Numbered from the stretch's first letter, positions 9,477 to 18,496 are shown. The stretch is 64,000 bases of DNA from Archangiaceae bacterium (GCA_016714225.1 JADJNS010000010.1:310001-374000); one strand, 5' to 3'. Numbers and translations are program-made. Notes: generated from the letters alone by a model not told the origin.

Positions 9477-11005
9477 AGCGCGCGCTCGAGCTGCTCGCCG
9501 CGCTCGCGGTGCTGAGCGCCGCCGCGTGCCGCGACCCGGCGGCGGTCAACGGCACCGCGGTGCTGGTGCGGGTGCAGCTCTCGGGGCTCTCGGCCGATCA
9601 GCTGCGCTACGCCGGCCTCGACGGCGCGACCCTGGTGTTCGGCCCCGAGCTGCGGCCCGCCGTGCCGCAGGGCGCGCTGCCCACCGAGAGCACGGTGCGG
9701 GTGCTGCTCGACGACGCGCTGGGCGGCCACACCCTCGCGGTCGTGGTCGAGGCGCTCGAAAAGGGCGCGGTGGTGGGCAGCAACCGGGCCGAGGTGCAGG
9801 TGCAGCGCGGGCTCGAGCGCGAGGTGGGGGTGGTGGTGAGCAGCCCGTCGAGCTGCGGCAGCTGTCTCGGGTGCTGCTCGGGCAGCGCGTGCGTGACCTC
9901 GCTCAGCCCGGGCGCGTGCGGAGCGGGCGGGGTGGCGTGCAGCGTGTGCGACTCGGCGGGCGCCGACCTGTGCGGCGTCGACGGCCGCTGCCACTGCGGC
10001 CTGGGGCCCCTGTGCAACGCGGCGGTGGGAGGCGACCGCTGCGAGGCAGGCCAGTGCCGCTGCGGCACCGGCCCCTCGTGCGGCGCGGGGCTCGAGTGCC
10101 TGGCCGGCGCGTGCCAGTGCACGCCCTCGTCGTGCGCGGGCTGCTGCGAAGGGGGCGTCTGCCGCACCGGCGACGCGGCGACGGCGTGCGGCGTCGGCGG
10201 CGCGGCGTGCCTCGACTGCGGCGGCAGCGCGTGCACCGGCGGCCGCTGCCAGAGCGCGGCGTGCAACGCGACGAGCTGCCCCGACGGGTGCTGCGCGGGC
10301 GCGACCTGCCGCGCCGGCAGCTCGAGCTCGGAGTGCGGAGACGGTGGCGCGGCGTGCGTCAACTGCGGCGCGGGCGTGTGCAGCGCGGGCGCGTGCTCCG
10401 GTGGCTGCGGGCCCGGCACCTGCCCGAGCGGCTGCTGCTCGGGCGGGGTGTGCCTGCCGGGCAACGCTGCCGCGGCGTGCGGCGCGGGCGGCGGGCTGTG
10501 CGCGGGGTGCGGCAGCGGCGCGTGCGACGCGGGCGTGTGCGTCGGCGGGTGCGGGCCGCAGAGCTGCGCCAGCGGCTGCTGCGCGGGCGGGGCGTGCCAG
10601 ACCGGAGACCAGCGCGGCGTCTGCGGCCGGGGCGGCTCGACCTGCACCGACTGCGGCGCGGGCAGCTGCGATGCCGGCGCGTGCGTGGGAGCAGCGTGCA
10701 GCCCGGCGAGCTGCCCCGACGGCTGCTGTCGCAACAACACCTGCGTGGCGGGCACCACCGCCAGCGCCTGCGGCACCGGCGGCGCGGCGTGCAGCGCGTG
10801 CAGCAACGGCTTCACGTGCGACGGCGGCGCGTGCGTGCCCCAGTGCACCGCGGCGAGCTGCGCGGGCTGCTGCAAGCCGAGCGGGGCCTGTACGCCGTGT
10901 GACCCGCTGCGCTCGGACGGCTGCGGTTCGGGCGGCACGTGCAAGTGCGGCAGCGGGGCGCAGTGCGCGGCGGGGCAGCGCTGCGTGAGCGGCAACTGCC
11001 GGTGA
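9473..11005 (+). CDS. lipoprotein with tandem cysteine-rich repeats
   Basis: 510 residues. A lipobox (VLSAAAC, Cys19) gives a lipid anchor, then a beta-rich domain of about 100 residues without recognised family (VRVQLSGLSADQLRYAGLDGATLVFG). From about residue 125 to the end there are repeated units of about 40 residues of the form CxxxSCxxGCCxGxxCxxG...CGxGGxxCxxCxxGxCxxGxC. The repeats must be stabilised by disulfides or bind metal, giving an extended surface stalk. ATG 9473 overlaps the TPR stop. The last of the FHA-kinase-TPR-lipoprotein run, so it could be the surface end of that pathway (inference). Confidence 0.85.
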   Translation: MKRALELLAALAVLSAAACRDPAAVNGTAVLVRVQLSGLSADQLRYAGLDGATLVFGPELRPAVPQGALPTESTVRVLLDDALGGHTLAVVVEALEKGAVVGSNRAEVQVQRGLEREVGVVVSSPSSCGSCLGCCSGSACVTSLSPGACGAGGVACSVCDSAGADLCGVDGRCHCGLGPLCNAAVGGDRCEAGQCRCGTGPSCGAGLECLAGACQCTPSSCAGCCEGGVCRTGDAATACGVGGAACLDCGGSACTGGRCQSAACNATSCPDGCCAGATCRAGSSSSECGDGGAACVNCGAGVCSAGACSGGCGPGTCPSGCCSGGVCLPGNAAAACGAGGGLCAGCGSGACDAGVCVGGCGPQSCASGCCAGGACQTGDQRGVCGRGGSTCTDCGAGSCDAGACVGAACSPASCPDGCCRNNTCVAGTTASACGTGGAACSACSNGFTCDGGACVPQCTAASCAGCCKPSGACTPCDPLRSDGCGSGGTCKCGSGAQCAAGQRCVSGNCR

Positions 11006-11051
11006 GCCGCCGGCTCCCGGTGTAAGAAGGAGCTCGAGAAGGAACAAGGCA

Positions 11052-11450
11052 GTGGAGCTCACCCCGGTTCGCGTCGGCATGATGGACTCTCGGCGCCCCG
11101 AGAGCGTGCTCGACCTGCCGGTGCGGCACCTGGGCGCCGCCGAGCGCATGTGGCGGGCGACGCGCAAGGTGCTGGGCGTGTCGGGCGTGCTGCTGCTGGT
11201 CGGCAACGTGCTGCTGCTGATGCTCCCTTTTCCCCATCTGCACCTGTGCCTGTTTCCGCTGGCGGTGGTGCTGGGCCCGCTGCTGGGCTGGTTCGCCTGG
11301 CGCGACAAGGTGGTGCTGGGCGCGTGCGCGCTCAACTGCCCGCGCTGCCACGGCACCATCGCGGTGCCCGAAGGCGCGATGGGGTGGCCGGCGCGCTTCA
11401 ACTGCGAAGCCTGCGGAATCATGGTCGAGCTGAACGCCGTCGACCGCTGA
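11052..11450 (+). CDS. small membrane protein with C-terminal zinc ribbon
   Basis: 132 residues. Two hydrophobic helices (LGVSGVLLLVGNVLLLMLPF and CLFPLAVVLGPLLGWFAW) lie in the middle. A C-terminal pair of CxxC knuckles, CPRC and CEAC spaced about 20 residues apart, looks like a zinc ribbon facing the cytoplasm. No family recognised. GTG start with AAGGAAC upstream. It lies 46 bp after the cysteine-repeat lipoprotein and may be in the same transcript. Confidence 0.75.
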   Translation: MELTPVRVGMMDSRRPESVLDLPVRHLGAAERMWRATRKVLGVSGVLLLVGNVLLLMLPFPHLHLCLFPLAVVLGPLLGWFAWRDKVVLGACALNCPRCHGTIAVPEGAMGWPARFNCEACGIMVELNAVDR

Positions 11451-11457
11451 CCAAGCG

Positions 11458-11853
11458 GTGACGTGCGCGGCGGGGGCGGGGTTACAAAATTCTCACCTCG
11501 CTGTTCGCACGGAGCCTCACGTTCCCAGCCACCTTCAACTGGAGCACGCCGTCGTCTTGATTCACGCTGGCCAGCTGCTCGACCCGACCGGCGGCGCCTC
11601 GCTGAAGGCCGCGCTCGAGCCGCGGCCGTCGGGGTTGCTGGTCGACTTTTCCCGCATCGACCGGGTGCCGACCGAAGCGGTGGAGCACCTGGCCGATGCG
11701 CTCACCGTCGCCAGCCTGCGCGCGGTGCCGGTGGTGTTCGTGGCCGTCGACCAGCGCGTCGACCGGCTGTTCTCGGCGGTGGGCGCCTTCGACCGGGTGC
11801 ACCGCGCCGAGACGGTCGAGCAGGGCCAAGAGACCCTGCTCGCCCCGCGCTGA
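11458..11853 (+). CDS. STAS-like (anti-sigma-factor-antagonist-type) protein
   Basis: 131 residues. From about residue 28 it has the pattern of a STAS domain: LEHAVVLIHAGQLLD, LLVDFSRIDRVPTEAVEHLADAL and VVFVAVDQRVDRLFSAVGAFDRVHRAETVEQ. The usual phosphorylatable Ser/Thr after the central strand is replaced by R-V-P-T, so the switch residue may be the Thr or may be absent. The annotated GTG start has no clear ribosome-binding site, and an AT-rich TTACAAAATTC at 11481-11491 could be a promoter -10, in which case translation begins later (for example TTG 11557). Start uncertain. Confidence 0.65.
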   Translation: MTCAAGAGLQNSHLAVRTEPHVPSHLQLEHAVVLIHAGQLLDPTGGASLKAALEPRPSGLLVDFSRIDRVPTEAVEHLADALTVASLRAVPVVFVAVDQRVDRLFSAVGAFDRVHRAETVEQGQETLLAPR

Positions 11854-14007
11854 TCAGTGCTGCTTCGCGGCGTCGAGCACGCGCTGCCGGCTGTGCTCGT
11901 TCATGGCGACGTCTTCGAGGCCGTGCGCCTGCAGCCAGAACGGGTCGAGCTGGAAGTCGAGGCCCGCTCCCAGGTAGTCGAGCAGCGCGTTGTAGGCGAT
12001 CTGCCCGCCCATGTACTGGGTGTACTGGGTGCCGTTGAAGGCGCGCGCGATGAGCGACGGCACGTCGGCGCCCCACTTCTGACCGACCTTTACCGCTGCG
12101 TGGTACGCGTCGTGCCCGTTCGGGGTCATCAGCGTCACCAGGGTGGCCTCGGTGCGCGCGGCCAGCCGCACGTCGGTGTTGATGAGCGAGAACTTCGCCA
12201 CCGCGGCCATCACCGGGTCGTGGGCGTACTTCTGCGCCAGGAACTTCGGCACCACCCGCTGCTCGGCGACGCGGGCCGCGCCTTCCCACGCGGTGCCTTC
12301 GACGGCGTTGCGCTTGTCGCTCTGCATGTCGACGGAGTGCTTGCCCTCGTGCTTCAGCATGCTGATGAGCTCGGACAGCTTCTGCTCGGGCCGCAGGTCG
12401 ATGACGATGTCGCCCTTCAGGTCGGTCGAGCTGCCCTCGGTGGTCGAGAGCCGAACCTTCTCGGGCAGCGTCGCCGCCAGGTCCACGCTGCCATGGTAGG
12501 TCTTGCCCAGGTAGGCCTTGATTTCCTTCCAGGCGTCGTCGACGAGCTGCTGCACGTCGGCGGGAATCGGAGCGCCCTTGTCGAGCCCCCCCACGGTAGG
12601 CATCGCGTCGAGCGCCTGCTGCAGCGCCTCGCTGGCCTTGGTGGTGCCGGTGGCGGCGTCGAGCGCGGCGCCGAGGGTCGAGGCCAGGGTGCCGAAGGTC
12701 GGCTGCGCGTCGATCTGCGCGAACACCTGCTGCTTCTGCGCGGCGGTGAGGCGCGGCGCGCCTTTCTGGCTGAACACTGCGTCGACCAGGTCTTTCGTCT
12801 CTTGCTTGTGGGTCAAGGTCGCGGCGGCGACCTGCGCGTCCATGCTGGCCTTGAACTCAGGCAGGGTCTGCGCGTTCTCGCCCGCCATGCTGTCGGCCTG
12901 GAAGCTGCGCCACATGGTGTCGATCTGCTTCTGGTCGAAGTGGTAGCCGAGCTTGTGCGCGTCGGGGTGCGCGTCGAGCGCCTCGGTGTGCCACTGCAGC
13001 AGCAGGCTGAACGCCTTGGCCACCTCGTCGGTGGCCGGGTCGCCGAGCAGCTCTTTGACGGTGTCGGGCCCGTTGTTCATGTCATTCGAGGCGTGCGCCG
13101 CCTCGATGGTGCCCTTGTTCACGCCCTCGGTGAGCGGGGTGAGCCAGAACGCGGTCGCCACGCGCAAGAACTCTTCGCTGCGGCCGTGGTACTCGGGCTT
13201 CTTGTTGGCCTTGAGCTGCATCTGCAGGTCCGACCCCCAGCTGCCGCGGGTGGGGCGCAGCATCTCGCGCCCGCCGAAGCTCGAGCCGAACGAGCCGGTG
13301 GCCACCGAGGTGAGCTTCATCTTGAGGCGCGGGAGCAGCGCCTGCTCGACCTCGGTGAGCTGGTCGGGCTTCACCTTCTCGAGCCGCGCCAGCGTCTTCT
13401 CGGCCAGCGCCTGGGCGGCTGCGGTCGACGCCGCCGACGGCACGGGGAAGTCGTGGGCGAGGCGGCCGTCCCAGTCGGTGTTGGTGCCGCCGTAGTACTG
13501 GTTGAGGGTGCCGGCCAGCGCCGCGCGCGTGAGCACCAGGTCCTTCATCGCGTTGCGCACGGTCTCGTTCTTCAGGTCGTGCTGCGCCTTGAAGCCCACC
13601 GGCACGAACGCCTCGAACACCGTGGCCACGAAGCGGTTGAAGCCCTCGACCATGGTGCGGTCGGGCGCGTCGTGCAGCACGGTCTGCTTGGCCCTCAGGG
13701 CCTGCGCGTTCCACTTCGCGTCGAAGGAGTGGGTCATCTCCTTCACCACCTGGCCGAGCTGCACCTGGGTCTCGTGGGGCAGGTCTTTCCACTTCGTGCC
13801 CAGCGCGATGCCCTCGAACAGCTTCACCATCGACGGCACGGTGGAGACCTGCGGCGGCCGCGCGCCGTGCACGAACGGCTCGGCGGGAGCAGGCGCGGGG
13901 CGGGCGGCGGCGGTCGCAGCTGCTGCAGCGGAGACGGCAGGCGCAACCGCCGGGGCGGAGCGCGGCGCCGGCTGCGGGGCCTGGCGGGTGAGGGCTCGCG
14001 TGGTCAT
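11854..14007 (-). CDS. unknown 717-residue protein with HExxH metallopeptidase-like motif
   Basis: 717 residues. An Ala/Pro-rich low-complexity N-terminus (about 1-45) with no signal peptide is followed by a long, mostly helical region. Near the C-terminus is HEGKH (553-557), a classic HExxH zinc site, and then VEGTAWEGAARVAE (569-582), which supplies Glu residues suitable as a third ligand, as in gluzincin peptidases. The family was not recognised; the C-terminal part is faintly like DUF885-type peptidases. Start ATG has TAAAGGGG just upstream. It is divergent from an M32 carboxypeptidase. Predicted a zinc peptidase; the N-terminal half is of unknown function. Confidence 0.7.
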   Translation of the reverse strand: MTTRALTRQAPQPAPRSAPAVAPAVSAAAAATAAARPAPAPAEPFVHGARPPQVSTVPSMVKLFEGIALGTKWKDLPHETQVQLGQVVKEMTHSFDAKWNAQALRAKQTVLHDAPDRTMVEGFNRFVATVFEAFVPVGFKAQHDLKNETVRNAMKDLVLTRAALAGTLNQYYGGTNTDWDGRLAHDFPVPSAASTAAAQALAEKTLARLEKVKPDQLTEVEQALLPRLKMKLTSVATGSFGSSFGGREMLRPTRGSWGSDLQMQLKANKKPEYHGRSEEFLRVATAFWLTPLTEGVNKGTIEAAHASNDMNNGPDTVKELLGDPATDEVAKAFSLLLQWHTEALDAHPDAHKLGYHFDQKQIDTMWRSFQADSMAGENAQTLPEFKASMDAQVAAATLTHKQETKDLVDAVFSQKGAPRLTAAQKQQVFAQIDAQPTFGTLASTLGAALDAATGTTKASEALQQALDAMPTVGGLDKGAPIPADVQQLVDDAWKEIKAYLGKTYHGSVDLAATLPEKVRLSTTEGSSTDLKGDIVIDLRPEQKLSELISMLKHEGKHSVDMQSDKRNAVEGTAWEGAARVAEQRVVPKFLAQKYAHDPVMAAVAKFSLINTDVRLAARTEATLVTLMTPNGHDAYHAAVKVGQKWGADVPSLIARAFNGTQYTQYMGGQIAYNALLDYLGAGLDFQLDPFWLQAHGLEDVAMNEHSRQRVLDAAKQH

Positions 14008-14026
14008 GCCCCTTTATCGACTGGGG

Positions 14027-14047
14027 GTGATGTGAGTTTCCATCACA
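14027..14047. promoter_or_regulatory. operator-like inverted repeat in divergent promoter region
   Basis: GTGATG (14027-14032) and CATCAC (14041-14046) form a perfect 6-bp inverted repeat with an 8-base spacer, between the start codons of the HExxH protein (left) and the M32 carboxypeptidase (right). The core TGTGA-N7-TCACA resembles a CRP-type half-site pair with one extra spacer base. It could be a regulator site controlling both peptidase genes; no experimental support. Confidence 0.35.
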
Positions 14048-14125
14048 CTTCGGTCAAGGCCCTTACGAATCTGCCTGAATTTACGTTGTCTTTCAGGCTC
14101 GACGGGCGTGAAACGTGGGGTCGCA

Positions 14126-15616
14126 ATGGTCACCTTCGAACGGCTCTTGGGGCGCATGCACGAGCTGGCCGACCTGGCCGGGGTCATCGGCCTGGCCACG
14201 TGGGACCAGGAGACCTTTCTCCCGGCCAAGGCCACCGCGGCGCGCGCCAGCCAGCTCGCCACCCTGCAGAAGCTGTATCACCAGCGGCTGGTCGACCCGG
14301 CGCTGGGCGACTGGCTCCTCGAGCACGCGCGAGCCCCGGGCGACCGCGGCGCGATGGTGCGGGTGCTGAACCTCGAGCGCGAGCGCGCCCTCAAGGTGCC
14401 CGAGCGGCTGGTGACCGAGCTCGCCACCGCGACCGCGCACGCCATCGACGCATGGAAGCAGGCGCGCGCCGACGACGTGTTCGAGCCCTACCGGCCGCAC
14501 CTCACGCGCGTGGTGGCGCTCAAGCGCGAGCAGGCCGACGCCATCGGCCACGGCGGCGAGCGCTACGACGCGCTGCTCGACGGCTACGAGCCCGGCATGA
14601 CGGTGGCGCGCCTTCAGCCGGTGCTCTCGGCCCTGCGCGAGCAGCTGGTGCCGATGGTGCGCGCGCTCGAGGCGGTGAGGCGTGAGCGGGTCGACCCGTT
14701 CGCGGGGCAGCACTTCGAGGTGGCGGCGCAAGAGCGGCTCACCCTCGAGCTGCTCACGACGATGGGCTTCGACCTCGAGGCGGGCCGGCAAGACCGCAGC
14801 GTGCACCCGTTCAGCGGGGGCACCCACCCGCGCGACGTGCGCCTCACCAACCGCTTCGACCCGTCAGACCCCCTGGTCGCGGTGTTCATCGCTCTGCACG
14901 AGGGCGGGCACGGGCTGTACTGCCAGGGCCTCGACCCGGCGCTGTTTCGCACCCCGCTGGCCCGGGTGCCGTCGATGGGGCTCGACGAGTCGCAGTCGCG
15001 GCTGTGGGAGAACCTGGTGGGGCGCAGCCAGGCCTTCGGCGGGTACCTCTTCGCGCGCCTGCAGGCGGCGTTTCCCTCGCAGCTCGGCGGCGTGGCGCCC
15101 GAGGCGTTCGCGGCGCGGGTGAACCGCGTCGAGCGCACCGCGCTGCGCGGGCAGGCCGACGAGCTCACCTACAACCTGCACATCGTGCTCCGTTACGAGC
15201 TCGAGCTGGGGCTGCTGCGCGGCGAGCTCGAGGTGGCCGACCTGCCCGCCGCGTGGGCCGAGAGGTCTGGGGCGCTGCTCGGGCTCACCCCGCCGAGCCC
15301 CCGGCTCGGCGTGCTGCAGGACATTCACTGGGCCGAGGGCGCGCTCGGCTACTTCCCCACCTACTCGCTCGGCAACCTGTACGGGGCGTCGCTCTTCGCC
15401 GCGGCGCGCCGGGCGCTGCCCGACCTCGACGCGCAGCTGCGCGAAGGGCAGCTGTTGCCGCTGCGCGACTGGCTGCGCGAGCGCGTGTGCGCGCACGGCC
15501 ACCGCCGCGACGCCGAGGCCCTGGTGCAGGCGGTGACCGGGCGCGGCCTCACCGACGAAGACTTCATCGCCTACCTGCGCGCGAAGTACTCGGCGCTCTA
15601 CGGTTCGCCTCTCTAG
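14126..15616 (+). CDS. M32-family metallocarboxypeptidase (carboxypeptidase Taq type)
   Basis: 496 residues, the normal length for the family. Zinc motif HEGGH (258-262) with the downstream Glu in DESQSRLWEN (Glu288), flanked by family signatures such as the Trp-Asp pair in ATWDQET, HPFSGG, DVRLTNRF and GYFPTYSLGN. It removes C-terminal residues from peptides in the cytoplasm. An upstream in-frame GTG at 14108 is possible, but the ATG begins the conserved helix. Its TAG overlaps the stop of the convergent iminopeptidase gene by 4 bases. Confidence 0.95.
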   Translation: MVTFERLLGRMHELADLAGVIGLATWDQETFLPAKATAARASQLATLQKLYHQRLVDPALGDWLLEHARAPGDRGAMVRVLNLERERALKVPERLVTELATATAHAIDAWKQARADDVFEPYRPHLTRVVALKREQADAIGHGGERYDALLDGYEPGMTVARLQPVLSALREQLVPMVRALEAVRRERVDPFAGQHFEVAAQERLTLELLTTMGFDLEAGRQDRSVHPFSGGTHPRDVRLTNRFDPSDPLVAVFIALHEGGHGLYCQGLDPALFRTPLARVPSMGLDESQSRLWENLVGRSQAFGGYLFARLQAAFPSQLGGVAPEAFAARVNRVERTALRGQADELTYNLHIVLRYELELGLLRGELEVADLPAAWAERSGALLGLTPPSPRLGVLQDIHWAEGALGYFPTYSLGNLYGASLFAAARRALPDLDAQLREGQLLPLRDWLRERVCAHGHRRDAEALVQAVTGRGLTDEDFIAYLRAKYSALYGSPL

Positions 15617-16560
15617 CGAAAAGCGTCGGTCGCCTGAATCACCCGGTGCAGGTTCTCGGGCTCGAACACCGAGTGCCCGGCGGTGGGGCTGATGTCGAGC
15701 GTGGCCTCGGGCCAGGCGCGGTGCAGCGCCCAGGCGCTCTGCATCGGGCAGACCACGTCGTAGCGGCCCTGCACGATGACCGCGGGGATATGGCGAATGC
15801 GGTCGATGTTCGCGAGCAGCTCGCGCTCGCCGGTCAACCACGCCTGGTGCATGAAGTAGTGGCACTCGATGCGCGCGAACGAGCTCGCGAACTGCTCCTG
15901 GTCGTGCTTCGCGACCGCGGCAGGGTTGGCGACCAGGTAGCTGGTGCGGCCTTCCCACACGCTCCAGGCGCGCGCGGCCTCGAGCATCGCGGCCCGGTCG
16001 GCGCCGGTGAGCCTTCGGTAGTACGCCTTCACCAGGTCCGAGCGCTCGGCGGGGGGAATCGGAGCGATGAACTCTTCCCACGCGTCGGGGAAGAGGGCGC
16101 TGCAGCCGCCCTGGTAGAACCACTCGATTTCGCCAGGCCGCACCAGGAAGATGCCGCGCAGCACCAGCTCGGTGACGCGCGCCGGGTGGGTCTGGGCGTG
16201 CGCGAGCGTCGAGCCCCACGAGCCTCCGAACACCTGCCACCGCTCGATGCCGAGGTGCTCGCGCAGCTGCTCGAGGTCGGCCACGAGGTGCCAGGTGGTG
16301 TTGTGCTCGAGCGAGGCGAAGGGCGTCGACTTCCCCGCGCCGCGCTGGTCGAACAGCACGATGCGGTAGTGCGCGGGGTCGAAGAAGCGGCGCTGCCGTG
16401 GCTCGGTGCCGCTGCCCGGCCCGCCGTGGAGAAACACCACCGGCTTGCCTTTCGGGTTGCCCGATTCTTCGAAGTAGAGCGTGTGACCGTCGCCGACCTC
16501 GAGGTGGCCGACGCGGTAGGGCTCGAGGGGCGGGTAGAAGGTGCGAAGCGCAGGGGTCAT
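15613..16560 (-). CDS. pip: prolyl iminopeptidase (alpha/beta hydrolase, S33)
   Basis: 315 residues, typical length. HGGPGSG oxyanion-hole motif, DQRGAGKS, nucleophile Ser114 in GGSWGS, the catalytic Asp in QGRYDVVCP and His in AGHSVFE. It releases N-terminal proline from peptides. ATG 16560 begins the conserved FYPPLEPY region and has GAGGT upstream; a longer frame upstream is non-homologous looking. Tail-to-tail with the M32 carboxypeptidase, which suggests a shared role in peptide recycling. Confidence 0.95.
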   Translation of the reverse strand: MTPALRTFYPPLEPYRVGHLEVGDGHTLYFEESGNPKGKPVVFLHGGPGSGTEPRQRRFFDPAHYRIVLFDQRGAGKSTPFASLEHNTTWHLVADLEQLREHLGIERWQVFGGSWGSTLAHAQTHPARVTELVLRGIFLVRPGEIEWFYQGGCSALFPDAWEEFIAPIPPAERSDLVKAYYRRLTGADRAAMLEAARAWSVWEGRTSYLVANPAAVAKHDQEQFASSFARIECHYFMHQAWLTGERELLANIDRIRHIPAVIVQGRYDVVCPMQSAWALHRAWPEATLDISPTAGHSVFEPENLHRVIQATDAFR

Positions 16561-16652
16561 CGGCGCTGCGACCTCTAGCACCGCGTGCGGGCTTTTCAGG
16601 CCTCTCCAACGGGGCAGGTGCCCCGGCGGCCGCGGCACGCTAGAGACGCGAG

Positions 16653-18494
16653 GTGGTGTTCCCCACCCAGAAGAAGAAAGAAGACCTGCCCCGCATTCCG
16701 TTGAGGGAGCTGGCGCGTCAGCTGCCGGGAACGTTTCGGCTGGTGTGGGAAGCCGACCGCGTCAACGTGCTCACGTTCGTGGCGCTGCAGCTGGTGCTGT
16801 CGCTGCAGCCGGCGGCGATGGCCTGGGTGGGCAAGCTGATCGTCGACGGCGTGGTGCGCGCGGTGAAAGAGCCGAGCGACGCGGTGCGGGTGCAGGTGCT
16901 CGAGCTGGTGGGGCTCGAGCTCGGCATCGCGCTGGCGGGCCTGCTCATCGGCCGCTTCAACGCGCTGCTCAACTCGCTCACCCGCGCGCGCCTGGGCAAC
17001 CTCATCAACGAGCGCATTCTCGAGAAGGCGCTCACCCTCGAGCTGCGGCACTTCGAAGACCCGGCGCTCTACGACAAGCTGCAGAACGCGCGGCGCGAGG
17101 CGAGCGCGCGGCCGCTGTCGCTGGCCACCTCGGCGCTCGACATCGTCACCCGGCTCATCACCCTGGCGAGCTTCGGGGTGCTGCTGTGGCACATCTCGTG
17201 GTGGGCGGTGTTCGCGCTGGCGGTCTCGGCGGCGCCGGCGTTCTGGGTCGAGGCGCGGCTGTCGGGCGAGGGCTTTCGGCTGCTCTCGTGGCGCGCGCCC
17301 GAGGGGCGCAAGCTCAACTATCTGGAGTGGATTCTCACCCGCGACTCGCACGTGAAAGAGGTGAAGCTGTACGGGCTGGGTCAGCTGATTCTCTCGCGCT
17401 ACCGCGAGCTGTTCGCGAAGTTCTTCGCGCAAGACGCGGCGCTGACGCGGCGGAGGTTCTGGCTGCACCTGCTGACCAGCCTGGTGGCCCAGGCCGCGCT
17501 CTACGGCTGCTACGCGTTCGTGGTGTGGCGCGCGGTGTTCGGCCAGCTCACCATCGGCGACCTGTCGCTGGCCTTCGCGCTGTTCACCACCGGCCAGGGC
17601 GCGTTCGCGGGCCTGCTCACCACCGCCGCCGGCATGTACGAAGACGCGCTGTTCATGTCGAACCTGTTCGCGTACCTGAACGTCGAGGCGAAGGGCGAGG
17701 CCGCCACGGTGAGCCCGCCGCGCACCCTGCCCAAGGGCCCGCACGCGCTGGTGCTCGACAACGTCTCGTTTCGCTACCCGGGCAAAGAGAAGTGGGCGCT
17801 CAAGGGCGTGTCGCTGACGGTGAAGGCGGGCGAGAAGCTGGGCATCGTGGGCGAGAACGGGGCGGGCAAGTCGACGCTCATCAAGCTGCTGCTGCGCCTC
17901 TACGACCCGACCGAAGGGCGCATCACGTACGGCGGCGTCGACCTGCGCGAGCTCGAGCCGGCCGAGCTGCGCAGCCGCTTCGGCGCGGTGTTTCAAGACT
18001 TCGTGCGCTACCAGTTCCCGGTGTCAGAGAACATCGGGCTGGGCGAGCCGTCGCGGCTGGGCGACCGGCCCGCCATCGAGGCCGCCGCCGCGGCGGGCGG
18101 AGCGGCCGAGCTGGTGAAGGGGCTGCCGCGCGGCTACGACACCGTGCTCGGCTCGTGGTTCGACGACGCGCAAGACCTGAGCGCCGGCCAGTGGCAGAAG
18201 CTGGCGGTGGCGCGCGCGTTCATGCGCGACGCCGAGGTGCTGATTCTCGACGAGCCGACGGCCAGCATCGATGCCGAGGCCGAGATGGCGATGTTCCAGC
18301 GCTTCGCGCAGCTGGCCCGAGAGCGCACCGCGGTCATCATCAGCCACCGGTTCTCGACCGTGCGCATGGCAGATCAGATCGCCGTGCTCGAGGGTGGGCA
18401 GCTCATCGAGCTGGGCAGCCACGACGCGCTGGTGAAGAAGGGCGGGCGCTACGCCGGCCTGTTCGAGCTGCAGGCGCGCGGCTACCGGCCGTGA
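16653..18494 (+). CDS. ABC transporter, fused permease and ATPase (exporter half-transporter)
   Basis: 613 residues. An N-terminal transmembrane domain of about six helices (40-330) is followed by a nucleotide-binding domain with Walker A GENGAGKST, Q-loop in AVFQDF, signature LSAGQWQK (canonical LSGGQ with one Gly replaced by Ala), Walker B VLILDEPT and His in ISHRFST. Such proteins act as homodimers exporting lipids, peptides or drugs; the substrate is not evident. GTG start directly after an AGG. Divergent from prolyl iminopeptidase. Confidence 0.93.
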   Translation: MVFPTQKKKEDLPRIPLRELARQLPGTFRLVWEADRVNVLTFVALQLVLSLQPAAMAWVGKLIVDGVVRAVKEPSDAVRVQVLELVGLELGIALAGLLIGRFNALLNSLTRARLGNLINERILEKALTLELRHFEDPALYDKLQNARREASARPLSLATSALDIVTRLITLASFGVLLWHISWWAVFALAVSAAPAFWVEARLSGEGFRLLSWRAPEGRKLNYLEWILTRDSHVKEVKLYGLGQLILSRYRELFAKFFAQDAALTRRRFWLHLLTSLVAQAALYGCYAFVVWRAVFGQLTIGDLSLAFALFTTGQGAFAGLLTTAAGMYEDALFMSNLFAYLNVEAKGEAATVSPPRTLPKGPHALVLDNVSFRYPGKEKWALKGVSLTVKAGEKLGIVGENGAGKSTLIKLLLRLYDPTEGRITYGGVDLRELEPAELRSRFGAVFQDFVRYQFPVSENIGLGEPSRLGDRPAIEAAAAAGGAAELVKGLPRGYDTVLGSWFDDAQDLSAGQWQKLAVARAFMRDAEVLILDEPTASIDAEAEMAMFQRFAQLARERTAVIISHRFSTVRMADQIAVLEGGQLIELGSHDALVKKGGRYAGLFELQARGYRP

Positions 18495-18496
18495 GC

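Noticed and set aside
9840..11005. CRISPR-like array because of regular repeats
   Set aside because: Repeats are about 120 bp, diverged and in frame, and encode cysteine motifs; they are protein repeats.
11857..14685. A 942-codon plus-strand frame across the HExxH protein and the carboxypeptidase
   Set aside because: It is antisense to a well-formed gene, full of His/Arg/Gly/Leu without domains, and lacks a ribosome-binding site; a typical GC-rich shadow frame.
17510..17761. Short minus-strand frame inside the ABC transporter
   Set aside because: Antisense to a conserved gene with no independent support.
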